Of a stretch of 59,528 nucleotides of DNA, positions 8,723 through 17,722 are shown piece by piece. Where the stretch lies: positions 1 to 59,528 of the forward strand of contig JAPSLB010000031.1 of the NCBI GenBank assembly GCA_031181145.1, read 5' to 3'. This stretch comes from Microvirga sp. Its GTDB lineage: Bacteria > Pseudomonadota > Alphaproteobacteria > Rhizobiales > Beijerinckiaceae. The notes under the pieces are model-generated. The model saw nothing but the letters and a program-made list of their open reading frames with translations. It was not told the DNA's origin and ran no database searches. Every line of letters starts with the position of its first letter. The first letter of the stretch is position 1. The translations under genes and the position numbers were made by a program.

Positions 8723-9407
8723 CGCACCCAAGCAGCTGACCTTCGACCTTCCTTTGGATCCGCGCTTCGGGGCCGAGGACTTTCTGGTTAGCCCCTCCAA
8801 CGAGCAGGCCTACGGCCTCATCGAGAGCTGGCCCGACTGGCCCGACACGATCCTCCTGCTGATCGGCCCGCGTGGCAGCGGCAAGAGTCATCTCGCCTCG
8901 ATCTGGGCCACGAATGCCCATGCATGGACCGTTGATGCCCGGGAGATCACGCAAGACAAGGTCCCGCACCTGATCTCCAACGGGGCGCTCGCCATCGAGG
9001 ACATGGATCGGGGAGAGCGGGACGAGGCGGCATTGTTCCACCTCCTCAATCTGGCCCGGGAGCGAAAGGCTTCGATTTTGATCACCAGCGAGACGCCGCC
9101 CGACCGCTGGGGGCTCAGAACGCCCGATCTGCTGTCTCGCCTGCGCCTCGCTCCGGGCGTGTCCCTCGAGGCGCCGGACGATGCGTTGCTCAAGGCTGTC
9201 CTGGTAAAGCTGTTCGTCGACAGGCAACTCGTGGTCGATACCTCCGTTGTCGATTATATTTCGCTCCGGATCGAACGGTCTCTCGCCAAGGCTTCGGAAC
9301 TGGTGGCGCTCCTGGACAAGGAGGCGCTCAGCCGGGGAAGGCGTGTCTCACGCGCGATCGCCGCCGAGATCCTCGGAGCCCCGCAGGAAACGGATGAAAA
9401 CGAGTGA
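8715..9407 (+). CDS. hdaA: DnaA-homologous regulatory ATPase HdaA
   Basis: The 230-residue protein resembles the AAA+ domain of DnaA without its DNA-binding C-terminus. The Walker A loop GPRGSGKS lies at 51-58 and a DnaA-type core follows ([21 protein letters not shown], then [23 protein letters not shown]). The N-terminal [10 protein letters not shown] is a likely beta-clamp binding peptide. In alphaproteobacteria HdaA, bound to the DnaN clamp, stimulates ATP hydrolysis by DnaA and so limits re-initiation. The ATG lies inside the end of the permease gene, and its TGA overlaps the GTG of ppk by 4 bases. Confidence 0.88.
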   Translation: MRDAPKQLTFDLPLDPRFGAEDFLVSPSNEQAYGLIESWPDWPDTILLLIGPRGSGKSHLASIWATNAHAWTVDAREITQDKVPHLISNGALAIEDMDRGERDEAALFHLLNLARERKASILITSETPPDRWGLRTPDLLSRLRLAPGVSLEAPDDALLKAVLVKLFVDRQLVVDTSVVDYISLRIERSLAKASELVALLDKEALSRGRRVSRAIAAEILGAPQETDENE

Positions 9408-11722
9408 AGTCAGACCCTACCGCCCTTTCTTCGGACGGTCGTGAAAACGTCACGAAGCCGAGAGCAAAACGGACGCCGAAGAAGGAAGCGGCGGAGATTG
9501 AAGTGCGTGACGCGATGGCCCTGAGGGATGTGGAGACGGTTAGCGAGGCCCCCTTGCCCAAGGCTCCGCCGGATATCGATCTGGACGGCGCGGTGCTGCG
9601 CCAGTTTCCGCAGCGTTTCATCAACCGCGAGCTGTCCTGGCTGCAATTCAACCGCCGGGTGTTGGAGGAGGCCTCCAACCGCAATCATCCGCTGCTGGAG
9701 GAACTGCGCTTCCTCTCCATCTCGGCCGAGAACCTCGACGAGTTCTTCATGGTCCGCGTCGCGGGCTTGCGCGGTCAGGTACGCTCCGGCGTATCCACCA
9801 TCTCGCAGGACGGGCTCACGCCTCAGGAGCAGCTGGTGAAGATCGCCGTCGAGGTCTCGAACCTCGCTTCCGACCAGCAGCGCCGCTGGGGGGAGCTTCG
9901 GGAGGCGCTGCAGGGGGAGGGGATCGTCCTCGTCGAGGGCACGGGCCTGACCAAGCCGGAAGCATCCTGGCTCGAGGATTACTTCCTCAACCACATCTTT
10001 CCGGTGCTCACGCCGCTCGCCATCGATCCGGCGCATCCGTTCCCCTTCATCCCGAATCTCGGCTCCGCCATCGCGCTCAAGCTCGTGCGCCAGAGCGACG
10101 GCAAGGTGCTGAACGCGCTGATTCGCCTGCCGTCGCGCGCCGAGCGCTTCGTGCGTCTGCCGGATTTCTCCGAGACGAGTTCGGCGCGCTTCATCGCCCT
10201 CGAGCAGATGATCGTACTCTACACAAGCCGCCTGTTCCCGGGTTACGACGTTCAGGGGCAGGGCGCCTTCCGCGTCATCCGCGACTCCGATATCGAAGTG
10301 GAGGAGGAAGCCGAGGATCTCGTGCGCCTCTTCGAGACGGCGCTCAAGCAGCGCCGCCGCGGCAGCGTCATTCGTCTCGAGGTCGAGGCTGCGATGCCGG
10401 AGGACCTGCGCCTCTTCGTGGCCGAGGAGATGGAGGTTTCCAGCGACGAGGTCTTCGTCGTCGAGGGGATGATGGGCCTGCGCGACCTGTCGCAGCTCGT
10501 CGCCCTCGACCGTCCCGACCTGAAGTTCAAGCCCTACAACCCGCGCTTTCCCGAGCGCATCCGCGAACATAGCGGCGATTGTTTCGCCGCGATCCGGGAG
10601 AAGGACATCATCGTCCATCACCCGTACGAATCCTTCGACGCGGTGGTGCAGTTCCTGCGCCAGGCCGCGGGCGATCCCAACGTGGTGGCGATCAAGCAGA
10701 CGCTCTACCGCACGTCCTCGGATTCGCCCATCGTCGCCGCTCTTGCGGAAGCGGCGGAGGCGGGCAAGTCCGTCACCGCTCTCGTCGAGCTCAAGGCCCG
10801 CTTCGACGAGGAGGCGAACATCCGCTGGGCGCGCAACCTGGAGCGCGCGGGCGCCCAGGTGGTCTACGGCTTCATCGAGCTGAAGACCCACGCCAAGCTC
10901 TCCATGGTCGTGCGGCGCGAAGGCAGCCAGCTCATCACCTATTGCCACGTGGGCACCGGCAATTACCACCCGATCACCGCCCGCATCTATACGGACCTGT
11001 CCTACTTCACCGCCGATCCGGTGGTCGGCCGGGACGTGTCGCGCGTCTTCAATTTCGTGACGGGCTATGCGGAACCGGCGGAACTGGAGCGCATGGCGGT
11101 GTCGCCGTTGACTCTGCGGAAGCGCCTGCTCCAGCACATCGAGGAGGAAATCGCCCACGCCAAGGCGGGGCGGCCCGCGGCGATCTGGGGCAAGTGCAAC
11201 GCGCTGGTCGACCCCGACATCATCGATGCCCTCTACAATGCGAGCGCAGCAGGCGTGCAGGTGGATCTCATCGTGCGCGGCATCTGCTGCCTGAGGCCCG
11301 GCATCAAGGGGCTGTCGGAGAACATCCGCGTAAAATCCATTGTCGGGCGCTTCCTGGAACACACCCGCATCTATGCCTTCGGCAACGGGCACGGGCTGCC
11401 GAACCCCAAGGCACACGTTTACATCTCCTCCGCCGACCTGATGACGCGCAATCTCGACCGGCGCGTCGAGGCTATCCTGCCGATCGGCAATCCCACCGTG
11501 CATCAGCAGGTGCTGGACCAGATCATGCTGGCGAACCTGCTCGACAACGAGCAGAGCTGGGCCGTTCTCCCCGACGGCACGAGCCGGCGGATCGTGCCGT
11601 CGAAGGGCGAGGAGCCGTTCAACGCCCACAAGTATTTCATGACGAATCCGAGCCTCTCCGGCCGCGGCAAGTCCCTCAAGACGTCGAGCCCCAAGGCCCT
11701 TGCGAAGCGGGGACAGCGCTGA
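9404..11722 (+). CDS. ppk: Polyphosphate kinase 1
   Basis: The 772-residue enzyme reversibly makes polyphosphate from ATP. It has the N, head, C1 and C2 domains. The N domain opens with [20 protein letters not shown], and the C1 domain carries the autophosphorylated histidine in [18 protein letters not shown]. The C2 domain contains [14 protein letters not shown] and [17 protein letters not shown]. The start is a GTG whose last bases form the hdaA stop (GTGA). The first ~60 residues are a charged lysine-rich extension before the conserved core. It is coupled to ppx by one base, pairing synthesis and breakdown of polyphosphate. Confidence 0.97.
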   Translation: MKSDPTALSSDGRENVTKPRAKRTPKKEAAEIEVRDAMALRDVETVSEAPLPKAPPDIDLDGAVLRQFPQRFINRELSWLQFNRRVLEEASNRNHPLLEELRFLSISAENLDEFFMVRVAGLRGQVRSGVSTISQDGLTPQEQLVKIAVEVSNLASDQQRRWGELREALQGEGIVLVEGTGLTKPEASWLEDYFLNHIFPVLTPLAIDPAHPFPFIPNLGSAIALKLVRQSDGKVLNALIRLPSRAERFVRLPDFSETSSARFIALEQMIVLYTSRLFPGYDVQGQGAFRVIRDSDIEVEEEAEDLVRLFETALKQRRRGSVIRLEVEAAMPEDLRLFVAEEMEVSSDEVFVVEGMMGLRDLSQLVALDRPDLKFKPYNPRFPERIREHSGDCFAAIREKDIIVHHPYESFDAVVQFLRQAAGDPNVVAIKQTLYRTSSDSPIVAALAEAAEAGKSVTALVELKARFDEEANIRWARNLERAGAQVVYGFIELKTHAKLSMVVRREGSQLITYCHVGTGNYHPITARIYTDLSYFTADPVVGRDVSRVFNFVTGYAEPAELERMAVSPLTLRKRLLQHIEEEIAHAKAGRPAAIWGKCNALVDPDIIDALYNASAAGVQVDLIVRGICCLRPGIKGLSENIRVKSIVGRFLEHTRIYAFGNGHGLPNPKAHVYISSADLMTRNLDRRVEAILPIGNPTVHQQVLDQIMLANLLDNEQSWAVLPDGTSRRIVPSKGEEPFNAHKYFMTNPSLSGRGKSLKTSSPKALAKRGQR

Positions 11723-11723
11723 C

Positions 11724-13247
11724 ATGCAGACCATCGTCCGAGAAGCTCAGGGAAGACTCAAGATCGGCCGCCCGGTCGCCATCATCGATATCGGCTCGAA
11801 CTCGGTGCGCCTCGTGGCCTACGAGGGAATGGCGCGTGCCCTGACGCCGATCTACAACGAGAAGGTTCTCTGCGGTCTCGGCCGTCACGTCGCCACCACG
11901 GGTCGCCTCGACGAGGACGCGGTGGATCGGGCGCTTCGTGCGCTCGCCCGGTTCCGGGTGCTGTGCGACACGATGCAGGTCTCCGACGTGTTCGTGCTGG
12001 CAACCGCCGCCGCGCGGGACGCGACCAACGGGCCGGCCTTCCTGGAAGCCGCGGCCACGGCCTGCGGGCGTCCGATCAGCCTGCTCTCAGGCGGGGAAGA
12101 GGCGCGCTTCTCCGCCCTCGGCATCGTCGCGGGCTTTCACGAGCCTGACGGCATCGTCGGCGACATGGGCGGCGGCAGTCTCGAACTCGTGGACGTGAAG
12201 GGCGCGGCTGTCGGCAAGGGCGTCACCATGCCCCTGGGCGGCCTTGCCCTGCAGGACGTGAGCGGCGGCTCCCTGAAGAAGGCGCAGAAGATCGTGCGCG
12301 CCGCCCTGGAGCGTGCGCCGGAATACCTCGAGAACCTGAAGGGACGCACCTTCTATGCGGTCGGCGGCACCTGGCGCGCGCTGGCGCGCCTGCATCAGGC
12401 GGCAACCGATTATCCGCTCCACGTGATGCATAGCTACATCCTCAGCCCGAAGGACGGGCTCGACTTCCTTCATCTCGTGGAGGAGGCGGACGCCAAGACC
12501 CTGAAGGACATCGAGAGCGTTTCCGAGGCTCGGCGGCCGCTGCTGGCCTATGGCGCCATCGTGCTGGAGGAGATCATCCGCCTCGGCGAGCCGAAGGAGG
12601 TGGCGATTTCCGCCTTCGGCGTGCGCGAGGGGGTTCTCTTCGACAAGCTCGATCCGGGCACGCAGCAGCGCGATCCTCTGCTTGCCGCGGCCAGCGATCT
12701 GAACCTGCTGCGCTCCCGCTCCCCCCGCCACGGCGAGGAGCTGTGCGAGTGGACGGAATCCTTCATGAAGAGCCTCGGGATCGCGGAAACCGAGAACGAG
12801 ACCCGGCTGCGACGGGCCGCTTGCCTCCTGGCCGATATCGGCTGGCGCGCTCATCCCGATTACCGGGGCGAGCAGAGCCTCAACCTGATCGCCTATGGCG
12901 CCTTCGCCGGTCTCGACCATCCGGGCCGGGCCTATCTGGCGCTGTCGGTCTTCTTCCGGCACGAGGGTCTTTCTCCCGACAAGGTGAGTTCGCGCATCAG
13001 GAACCTGGCGGGGCCGCGCTATCTGGAGCGCGCGCGCCTGCTCGCGGCGCTCATGCGCGTCGCCTACCCGGTTTCGGTCTCCATGGAGGGAATCCTCCCG
13101 CAGGCGCCCCTGCGGCCGAGGGGCAAACAGGTCGTCCTCCAATTGCCGCCCCATCTGCAGGACCTTGCCAATGAGCGGCTGGCAGGCCGCATGAAGGCGC
13201 TCGGCAAGCTCCTCGGAATGGAACCCGTTATTGAGATCGAGGGTTAG
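11724..13247 (+). CDS. ppx: Exopolyphosphatase / Ppx-GppA family phosphatase
   Basis: The 507-residue protein has the ASKHA (actin-like) fold of Ppx/GppA. The phosphate loops are seen as AIIDIGSNSVRLV (about 19-31) and GIVGDMGGGSLELVDV. A C-terminal HD-like helical domain (about 330-500) follows. It removes terminal phosphates from polyphosphate or pppGpp. The ATG at 11724 comes one base after the ppk stop (TGAcATG); a TTG upstream at 11700 would overlap ppk and is less likely. The ppk-ppx pair implies control of polyphosphate level under phosphate or nutrient stress. Confidence 0.95.
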   Translation: MQTIVREAQGRLKIGRPVAIIDIGSNSVRLVAYEGMARALTPIYNEKVLCGLGRHVATTGRLDEDAVDRALRALARFRVLCDTMQVSDVFVLATAAARDATNGPAFLEAAATACGRPISLLSGGEEARFSALGIVAGFHEPDGIVGDMGGGSLELVDVKGAAVGKGVTMPLGGLALQDVSGGSLKKAQKIVRAALERAPEYLENLKGRTFYAVGGTWRALARLHQAATDYPLHVMHSYILSPKDGLDFLHLVEEADAKTLKDIESVSEARRPLLAYGAIVLEEIIRLGEPKEVAISAFGVREGVLFDKLDPGTQQRDPLLAAASDLNLLRSRSPRHGEELCEWTESFMKSLGIAETENETRLRRAACLLADIGWRAHPDYRGEQSLNLIAYGAFAGLDHPGRAYLALSVFFRHEGLSPDKVSSRIRNLAGPRYLERARLLAALMRVAYPVSVSMEGILPQAPLRPRGKQVVLQLPPHLQDLANERLAGRMKALGKLLGMEPVIEIEG

Positions 13248-13352
13248 AGCGGCAGCTCAGGGCTGCTGTCACCGTCGAGTGCCGCACCCTTCGAGCACGG
13301 CAATTCCAAGTCTCACCGTAAGAGCAGGCGTGGGGCTTTGCGGGAGCGGGTC

Positions 13353-13976
13353 ATGAGCCTCGTCAATCTGTCGGCCGTGCAGAATGCGCAGCATTCGCGC
13401 GAGCCCTACGATCATCTTCTGGCATCCGGTTTCCTGAAGCAGGACGCCATCGACGATCTCCGTCGCGACTTTCCCGAGATCGGCAAGCCGGGATATCTCA
13501 CCGTGGACGAGGTCAAGCTCCAGGGCCGCTTCAAGGAGCTGATCGAGGAGCTCGAAGGTCCGGAGCTGACGGAGGCCCTTTCGAGGACGTTCGGCATCGA
13601 CCTGCACCCGTTTCCGCGCCTCACCACGATCATGAGGCGCTCGCAGCCGAAATACGGAGCGATCCACACGGACGGCCCATCCAAGGTCATGACCATGCTC
13701 GTCTACATGAACGACGAGTGGCAGCAGGACGAGGGCGGCCGCCTGCGCGTGCTCTACGACGGCAAGAACTTCGAACCCTTCAAGCTCGAGGTGCCGCCGA
13801 CGATGGGCACCATGTTCGCCTTCCTGCGCTCGGAAAAGTCATGGCACGGCCACCTGCCGTTTTCCGGCGAGCGCCGTGTCGTCCAGGTCGCCTGGGTGAA
13901 GAGCCAGGCGGACGTGGACCGAAAGAAGAAGCACAACAAGATGGCCCAGATCTTCAAGGGCATCTTCGGGCGGTAA
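13353..13976 (+). CDS. 2OG-Fe(II) oxygenase family protein
   Basis: The 207-residue protein has the double-stranded beta-helix iron site of prolyl-4-hydroxylase-like dioxygenases. H105-T-D107 in YGAIHTDGPSK gives two ligands, and SEKSWHGHLPFSGERRVVQVAW gives the distal histidine (165 or 167) and the arginine that binds 2-oxoglutarate (about 174-175). It may hydroxylate a protein or small molecule; the target is unknown. The ATG at 13353 has GGAG eight bases upstream. It follows ppx by about 105 bases and is convergent with rnd. Confidence 0.85.
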   Translation: MSLVNLSAVQNAQHSREPYDHLLASGFLKQDAIDDLRRDFPEIGKPGYLTVDEVKLQGRFKELIEELEGPELTEALSRTFGIDLHPFPRLTTIMRRSQPKYGAIHTDGPSKVMTMLVYMNDEWQQDEGGRLRVLYDGKNFEPFKLEVPPTMGTMFAFLRSEKSWHGHLPFSGERRVVQVAWVKSQADVDRKKKHNKMAQIFKGIFGR

Positions 13977-13994
13977 GCTGATCCTCCCCCTCTT

Positions 13995-14081
13995 CGTCAT
14001 GCCGGACTTGTTCCGGCCGTCCCAATCGGACGAGCGATGCGTCTTTCGTGCCGGGACCACCCGCACGGGGCCGGTTTGACA
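13995..14081 (+). repeat. Dispersed palindromic intergenic element, copy E (degenerate)
   Basis: CGTCATGCCGGACTTGTTCC opens the element and a GGGGCCGGTTTGAC end closes it. Both hairpins have several changes from copies B and G. It lies in the convergent space between the oxygenase gene and rnd, directly before two further large hairpins. Confidence 0.6.
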
Positions 14082-14127
14082 GAGCATCGGCCCCATAAGT
14101 GGATTCGCACTTTTGGGTCCGATGCTC
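14082..14127. repeat. Long near-perfect inverted repeat (GAGCATCGG type)
   Basis: Arms of 20 bases (14082-14101 and 14108-14127) pair with two mismatches around a GATTCG loop. The outer 9 bases are GAGCATCGG and CCGATGCTC. Short palindromes of this kind recur in Hyphomicrobiales intergenic DNA (recollection of the type; not searched). It would form a strong hairpin on either strand between convergent genes. Confidence 0.75.
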
Positions 14128-14140
14128 CCTTCTTGAATGA

Positions 14141-14210
14141 GCGCATCGTTCGGAGCGGACCCGAAGGGCCGCGTCGGCGAAAACCGGGGCCACTTTTCCG
14201 CACGATGCGC
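14141..14210. repeat. Second inverted repeat (GCGCATCGT type)
   Basis: Arms of 14 bases (14141-14154 and 14197-14210, GCGCATCGTTCGGA against TCCGCACGATGCGC) pair with one mismatch around a 42-base interior. The right arm with its preceding CACTTTTCCGCACGATG matches a common Hyphomicrobiales intergenic palindrome style. It is adjacent to, but different from, the inverted repeat at 14082-14127. Confidence 0.65.
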
Positions 14211-14257
14211 CATGGGCCGGCTCTTGGGATGAGCCGGCAAGCCGAACAGGAACGGCC

Positions 14258-15418
14258 TTAAGCCGATGCGATCGGCTGCAGCTTCACCCGTCCGCGGTCC
14301 AGCACGAGACCGAGTTGACCGTTCTTGAGGGCCAGCGCCTTCTCGCCGAACAGGGTGCGCCGCCAGCCGTGCAGGGACGGAACGTTCGCCGTGTCGCTCT
14401 CGGCGATGGCCTCCAGCTCCTCCACGGTCGCGATGATCTTGGGGGCGACGCCTTCCTGCTCGGCCACGGCCTTGAGGAGCACCTTCAGCAGGTCGACGAC
14501 GGCTCCGGTACTGCCACGGCCCCGACTGCGCTCGGGCATGGCGACGGTGGACGGATCGCGCGCGAGCCCGCGCTCGACCGCCTCCAGAATGTCGGCGCCC
14601 GTCCGGGAACGCTCGAAACCGTTGGGGATGGACCGGAGCCTGCCCAAGGCCTCCACATTGCGGGGCGCGGAGGTGGCGATGTCGATCATGGCATCGTCCT
14701 TGAGGATGCGGCCGCGGGGCACGTCGCGCGCTTGAGCCTCGCGCTCGCGCCAGGCGGCGACTTCCATGAGAACGGCGACCTCCTTTGGCTTGCGAAGGCG
14801 TCCGGCGAGGCGGCGCCAGGCATTCTCCGGATCGGCCTGGTAGGTCTCCGGGGAGGTGAGAATGGACATCTCCTCAGCCAGCCAAACAAGCCGACCGTTC
14901 TTCTGGAGCTGGGCCATCAGCGCCTCGTAGACCTTCACAAGATGGGTGACGTCCGAGAGGGCGTAGGTGAGTTGCGAGTCGGTGAGGGGGCGGCGCGACC
15001 AGTCGGTGAAGCGGGAGGACTTGTCGACCTTCGCCTTGGCGAGATCGTTCACCAGCTGTTCGTAGGAAACCGAATCGCCGTAGCCGCAGACCATGGCGGC
15101 GACCTGGGTGTCGAACAGAGGCTCGGGCACGATGCCCCCTAAGTTCCAGACGATCTCCAGATCCTGCCGGGCGGAATGGAAAACCTTCACGACGTCCCTG
15201 TCGGACATCAGCGCCATGAAGGGGGCGAGGCTGATCCCCTCGGCCAGCGGGTCGATGAGAAAGGCATCCGAAGGGTCCGGCCCCGCCATCTGGATCAGGC
15301 AGAGCTTGGGATAATAGGTGGTCTCGCGCAGGAACTCCGTGTCGACGGTGACGAACGGATGCTGGCTCAGGCGTGAGCAGGCGTCGGAGAGCGCCTCGGT
15401 GGTGGTGATCAGATTCAT
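14258..15418 (-). CDS. rnd: Ribonuclease D
   Basis: The 386-residue 3'-5' exoribonuclease takes part in tRNA 3'-end maturation. The DEDD exonuclease domain is complete: VDTEFLRE (Asp26, Glu28), the [13 protein letters not shown] motif, and [16 protein letters not shown] with the Y-x3-D form. An HRDC domain lies at about 210-290 ([26 protein letters not shown]), followed by a second helical domain. Length is normal. It is convergent with the oxygenase gene, and the next gene on the same strand (WYL-like) starts upstream at 15829. Confidence 0.95.
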   Translation of the reverse strand: MNLITTTEALSDACSRLSQHPFVTVDTEFLRETTYYPKLCLIQMAGPDPSDAFLIDPLAEGISLAPFMALMSDRDVVKVFHSARQDLEIVWNLGGIVPEPLFDTQVAAMVCGYGDSVSYEQLVNDLAKAKVDKSSRFTDWSRRPLTDSQLTYALSDVTHLVKVYEALMAQLQKNGRLVWLAEEMSILTSPETYQADPENAWRRLAGRLRKPKEVAVLMEVAAWREREAQARDVPRGRILKDDAMIDIATSAPRNVEALGRLRSIPNGFERSRTGADILEAVERGLARDPSTVAMPERSRGRGSTGAVVDLLKVLLKAVAEQEGVAPKIIATVEELEAIAESDTANVPSLHGWRRTLFGEKALALKNGQLGLVLDRGRVKLQPIASA

Positions 15419-15463
15419 GGAAAGGTCTTTTAGCGGAACCTGATTGTGCAGGCGACTCCTCCT

Positions 15464-15829
15464 TTACGCTCTGCGCAAGGCTTTCCTCCGCTCTTTTGCC
15501 TGCCTTTCGGCATGCTTGAGGAGCCAGTCCAGGATGTTCCGGTCCACCACGAACCCGGTCTCGGCGTCCTCAAGGCGCTCGATCCGGTCAACCCGGAAGC
15601 CGCGATAGCCGTCATCGGACATGTCGATGCCGCCGAGCAGCATCTTTCCGGGGCCGACTTTCAGCTCGCGCGCGATCACCCAGCGCCGGGTCGGGTTGCC
15701 GGCCTGGTCCACATAGTCGATCTCGAGGGCCGCCTCGAAAGGATAGACGTGCCAGTTGCCCTCGATCCGCTCCTCGTCGGGAGCGTTCCGGCCGTGCTTC
15801 AGCAGGGTTGTCGCATGAGTGAGTGCCAT
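15464..15829 (-). CDS. WYL-like domain protein without a DNA-binding domain
   Basis: The 121-residue protein is taken from the ATG at 15829 (MALTHATTLL); the frame continues upstream, but that part is not protein-like. The core reads like a compact WYL module: an IDYVDQAGNPTRRW strand pair, then a central strand, then YRGFRVDRIERLEDAETG, which matches the arginine-rich RxFRxxRI end of WYL domains that bind nucleic acid or small ligands. It ends in a basic tail (AERQAKERRKALRRA). No helix-turn-helix is present, unlike classic WYL regulators. Function unknown. It lies upstream of rnd on the same strand. Confidence 0.65.
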   Translation of the reverse strand: MALTHATTLLKHGRNAPDEERIEGNWHVYPFEAALEIDYVDQAGNPTRRWVIARELKVGPGKMLLGGIDMSDDGYRGFRVDRIERLEDAETGFVVDRNILDWLLKHAERQAKERRKALRRA

Positions 15830-16115
15830 GTTGGGAATATGGTAATTCACGCTTTGTTCTTCAAGGATTCCAGAGTCCGCAAACGGCGAAAATAACCTTG
15901 TGAAACAAGGGGGATCAGGGGTCTGCGTCCGGCGCTTCCAGGCCGTCTGAGCGCTCCTCTGCGGGTCAGGGATATGGCTTCCAAAGCCATCGTTCCGCCG
16001 GCAAACCTTTGGTCCGATCAGCTTCCCGGCCTCCACGGAGGGTTGAGAAAACCGGACGCTTGGCCGTTCACGTACAGCTCCCCGATCTGGCAGCGCGTCT
16101 TCGAGCTGAAATACG

Positions 16116-17321
16116 TCAGAGCGGCTTCTGCGGCTCCGTCGTGCCGGCGGACTCCGTTGCCGGAACGAGTTTGTACAAGTTGCCTTCCGGGTCGTCGGTG
16201 ATCACATGGAGGCTTCCGTCCGGCCCCTCCCGCACGTCGCGGACGCGGCCCAGTTCACCCTTGAGGTGCCGTTCTTCGGAGAGGATCCGGTCTTGCCCTA
16301 GCCGGAGGCGGACCACCATCTGGCCCACCAAAGCACCCGACCAGAGCGAGGCGCTCTCGCCCTCGCGCTTCAGCGCCAGTCCCGATGGAGCGATCGACGG
16401 CACCCAATAGTGGAGCGGCTGCTCCATGCCAGATGCGTGCGTGCCGGTTCCGATGGGTTCGCCACTGTAATCGATACCGTAGGTGATCACAGGCCAGCCA
16501 TAGTTCCGACCGGGCTCGACCAGGTTCACCTCGTCACCTCCCTGGGGGCCGTGCTCCGTTGACCAGATGCGTCCGGTGACCGGGTCCACTACAAGGCCCT
16601 GGGGATTGCGATGGCCATAGCTCCAGATCTCGGGCCTGGCACCGGGCACGTCGACGAAGGGATTGTCCTCGGGAACAGACCCATCCGTCCTGATCCTGAT
16701 GATGGTTCCGGTGTGATTCGTCAGGTCCTGCGCCATGCTTGGCTGCCACCGGTCGCCCAGGGTCAGGAACAGGTGTCCGTCGCCGGACAGGGCAAGACGC
16801 CCGCCGAGCTGGTCGATGCCGGGCATCGGAGGGTCGCTCTCGAAGATGATCTTCTCGTCCACCAGAATGTTCCTGGTGCGGTCGTAACGCGCCTTGAGCA
16901 CCCGGACGGTCAGCGTTTCCTCTGTGCCATGCGTATACGAGAGGTACAGGGTTGCCGTCCGGTCAAAGTCGGGGGCGACCGCCACGTCGAGGAGTCCCGC
17001 ATGATTCCCGCTGACGACCTCGGGCACGCCGCCCACCTGGCCGACGGGCTGACCCGGGCGAACAACACGAAGCCGCCCGGGCTTCTCTGTCACAAGGATG
17101 CCGCCGTCGGGCAGAAAGCCGATCGACCAGGGAAACTCGAACGGTCCGGCCACGGGGACCGGGACGTATTCCTCGGACGGCGGAACCTCCGCGGCGACGG
17201 TATCGTCGCTCTCCGAGTTGGCGCCTACGGGAGCTATCATCAGAAGCCCAAGCAGGACGCCGCTTGCGGAGGCCTGGAAACGGCAGCGTCTTGCTCTTGC
17301 CGTCATGGCGGTCACCTTCAT
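16116..17321 (-). CDS. PQQ-dependent sugar (aldose) dehydrogenase, exported
   Basis: The 401-residue protein has an N-terminal signal segment (about 1-35, with hydrophobic GVLLGLLMIAPVGANS). The six-bladed propeller of soluble quinoprotein glucose/aldose dehydrogenases follows. Key segments are PWSIGFLPDGGILVTEKPGRLRVV, NHAGLLDVAVAPDF, GGRLALSGDGHLFLTLGD, YGHRNPQGLVVDPVTGRIWSTEHGPQGGDEVN, and GRNYGWPVITYGIDYSG. It oxidises aldoses in the periplasm using PQQ and calcium. No pqq synthesis genes are in the window, so the cofactor must come from elsewhere. Confidence 0.92.
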   Translation of the reverse strand: MKVTAMTARARRCRFQASASGVLLGLLMIAPVGANSESDDTVAAEVPPSEEYVPVPVAGPFEFPWSIGFLPDGGILVTEKPGRLRVVRPGQPVGQVGGVPEVVSGNHAGLLDVAVAPDFDRTATLYLSYTHGTEETLTVRVLKARYDRTRNILVDEKIIFESDPPMPGIDQLGGRLALSGDGHLFLTLGDRWQPSMAQDLTNHTGTIIRIRTDGSVPEDNPFVDVPGARPEIWSYGHRNPQGLVVDPVTGRIWSTEHGPQGGDEVNLVEPGRNYGWPVITYGIDYSGEPIGTGTHASGMEQPLHYWVPSIAPSGLALKREGESASLWSGALVGQMVVRLRLGQDRILSEERHLKGELGRVRDVREGPDGSLHVITDDPEGNLYKLVPATESAGTTEPQKPL

Positions 17322-17722
17322 GCGGCGGCGAGATGTGCGGCGGACAGCAATTTTGAAATCCCGAAGCGCCAGCCCGTCAAATCACGGTTTCGAGCTTGGG
17401 CTTCCCGTGTGGCCTTTGTTGGGCCGGATCAGGTCTGGCGGATTTGCTGAAGAATGCCGGTTTCTTCCGCCATGACGTCTGCCGCTTCGCGGAGCTGCAC
17501 TTCCGAAAGCTGTCGCCCACAACCGCCTGAAGAAGCGAGGGCTCGCTCTCCGGGGCGGCCGAACCGATTTCTTCGCCCGTCGAGGATAAAGCCGGGACCG
17601 GCCGCCAGCCGCTCACCCGAAGGGGCGGGGCCCTCATTCGTCGTTCTTCCTTGACTTCCCCGGCCTCCCATGGATGTTGCGCGGAACACCGAACCAGCAG
17701 GCTTTTTTCCATGTCCGCCTCC
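17322..17722. other. Intergenic stretch without a recognised gene
   Basis: About 400 bases lie between the sugar dehydrogenase and aspS. A short protein-like frame on the plus strand ending in TGA at about 17528 reads ADLLKNAGFFRHDVCRFAEL and could be a gene remnant, but nothing identifies it. No clear hairpin or promoter is seen; the aspS promoter must lie here. Confidence 0.4.

Noticed and set aside
9410..11734. Long open frame antisense to ppk
   Set aside because: Composition is typical of a shadow and ppk on the other strand is complete.
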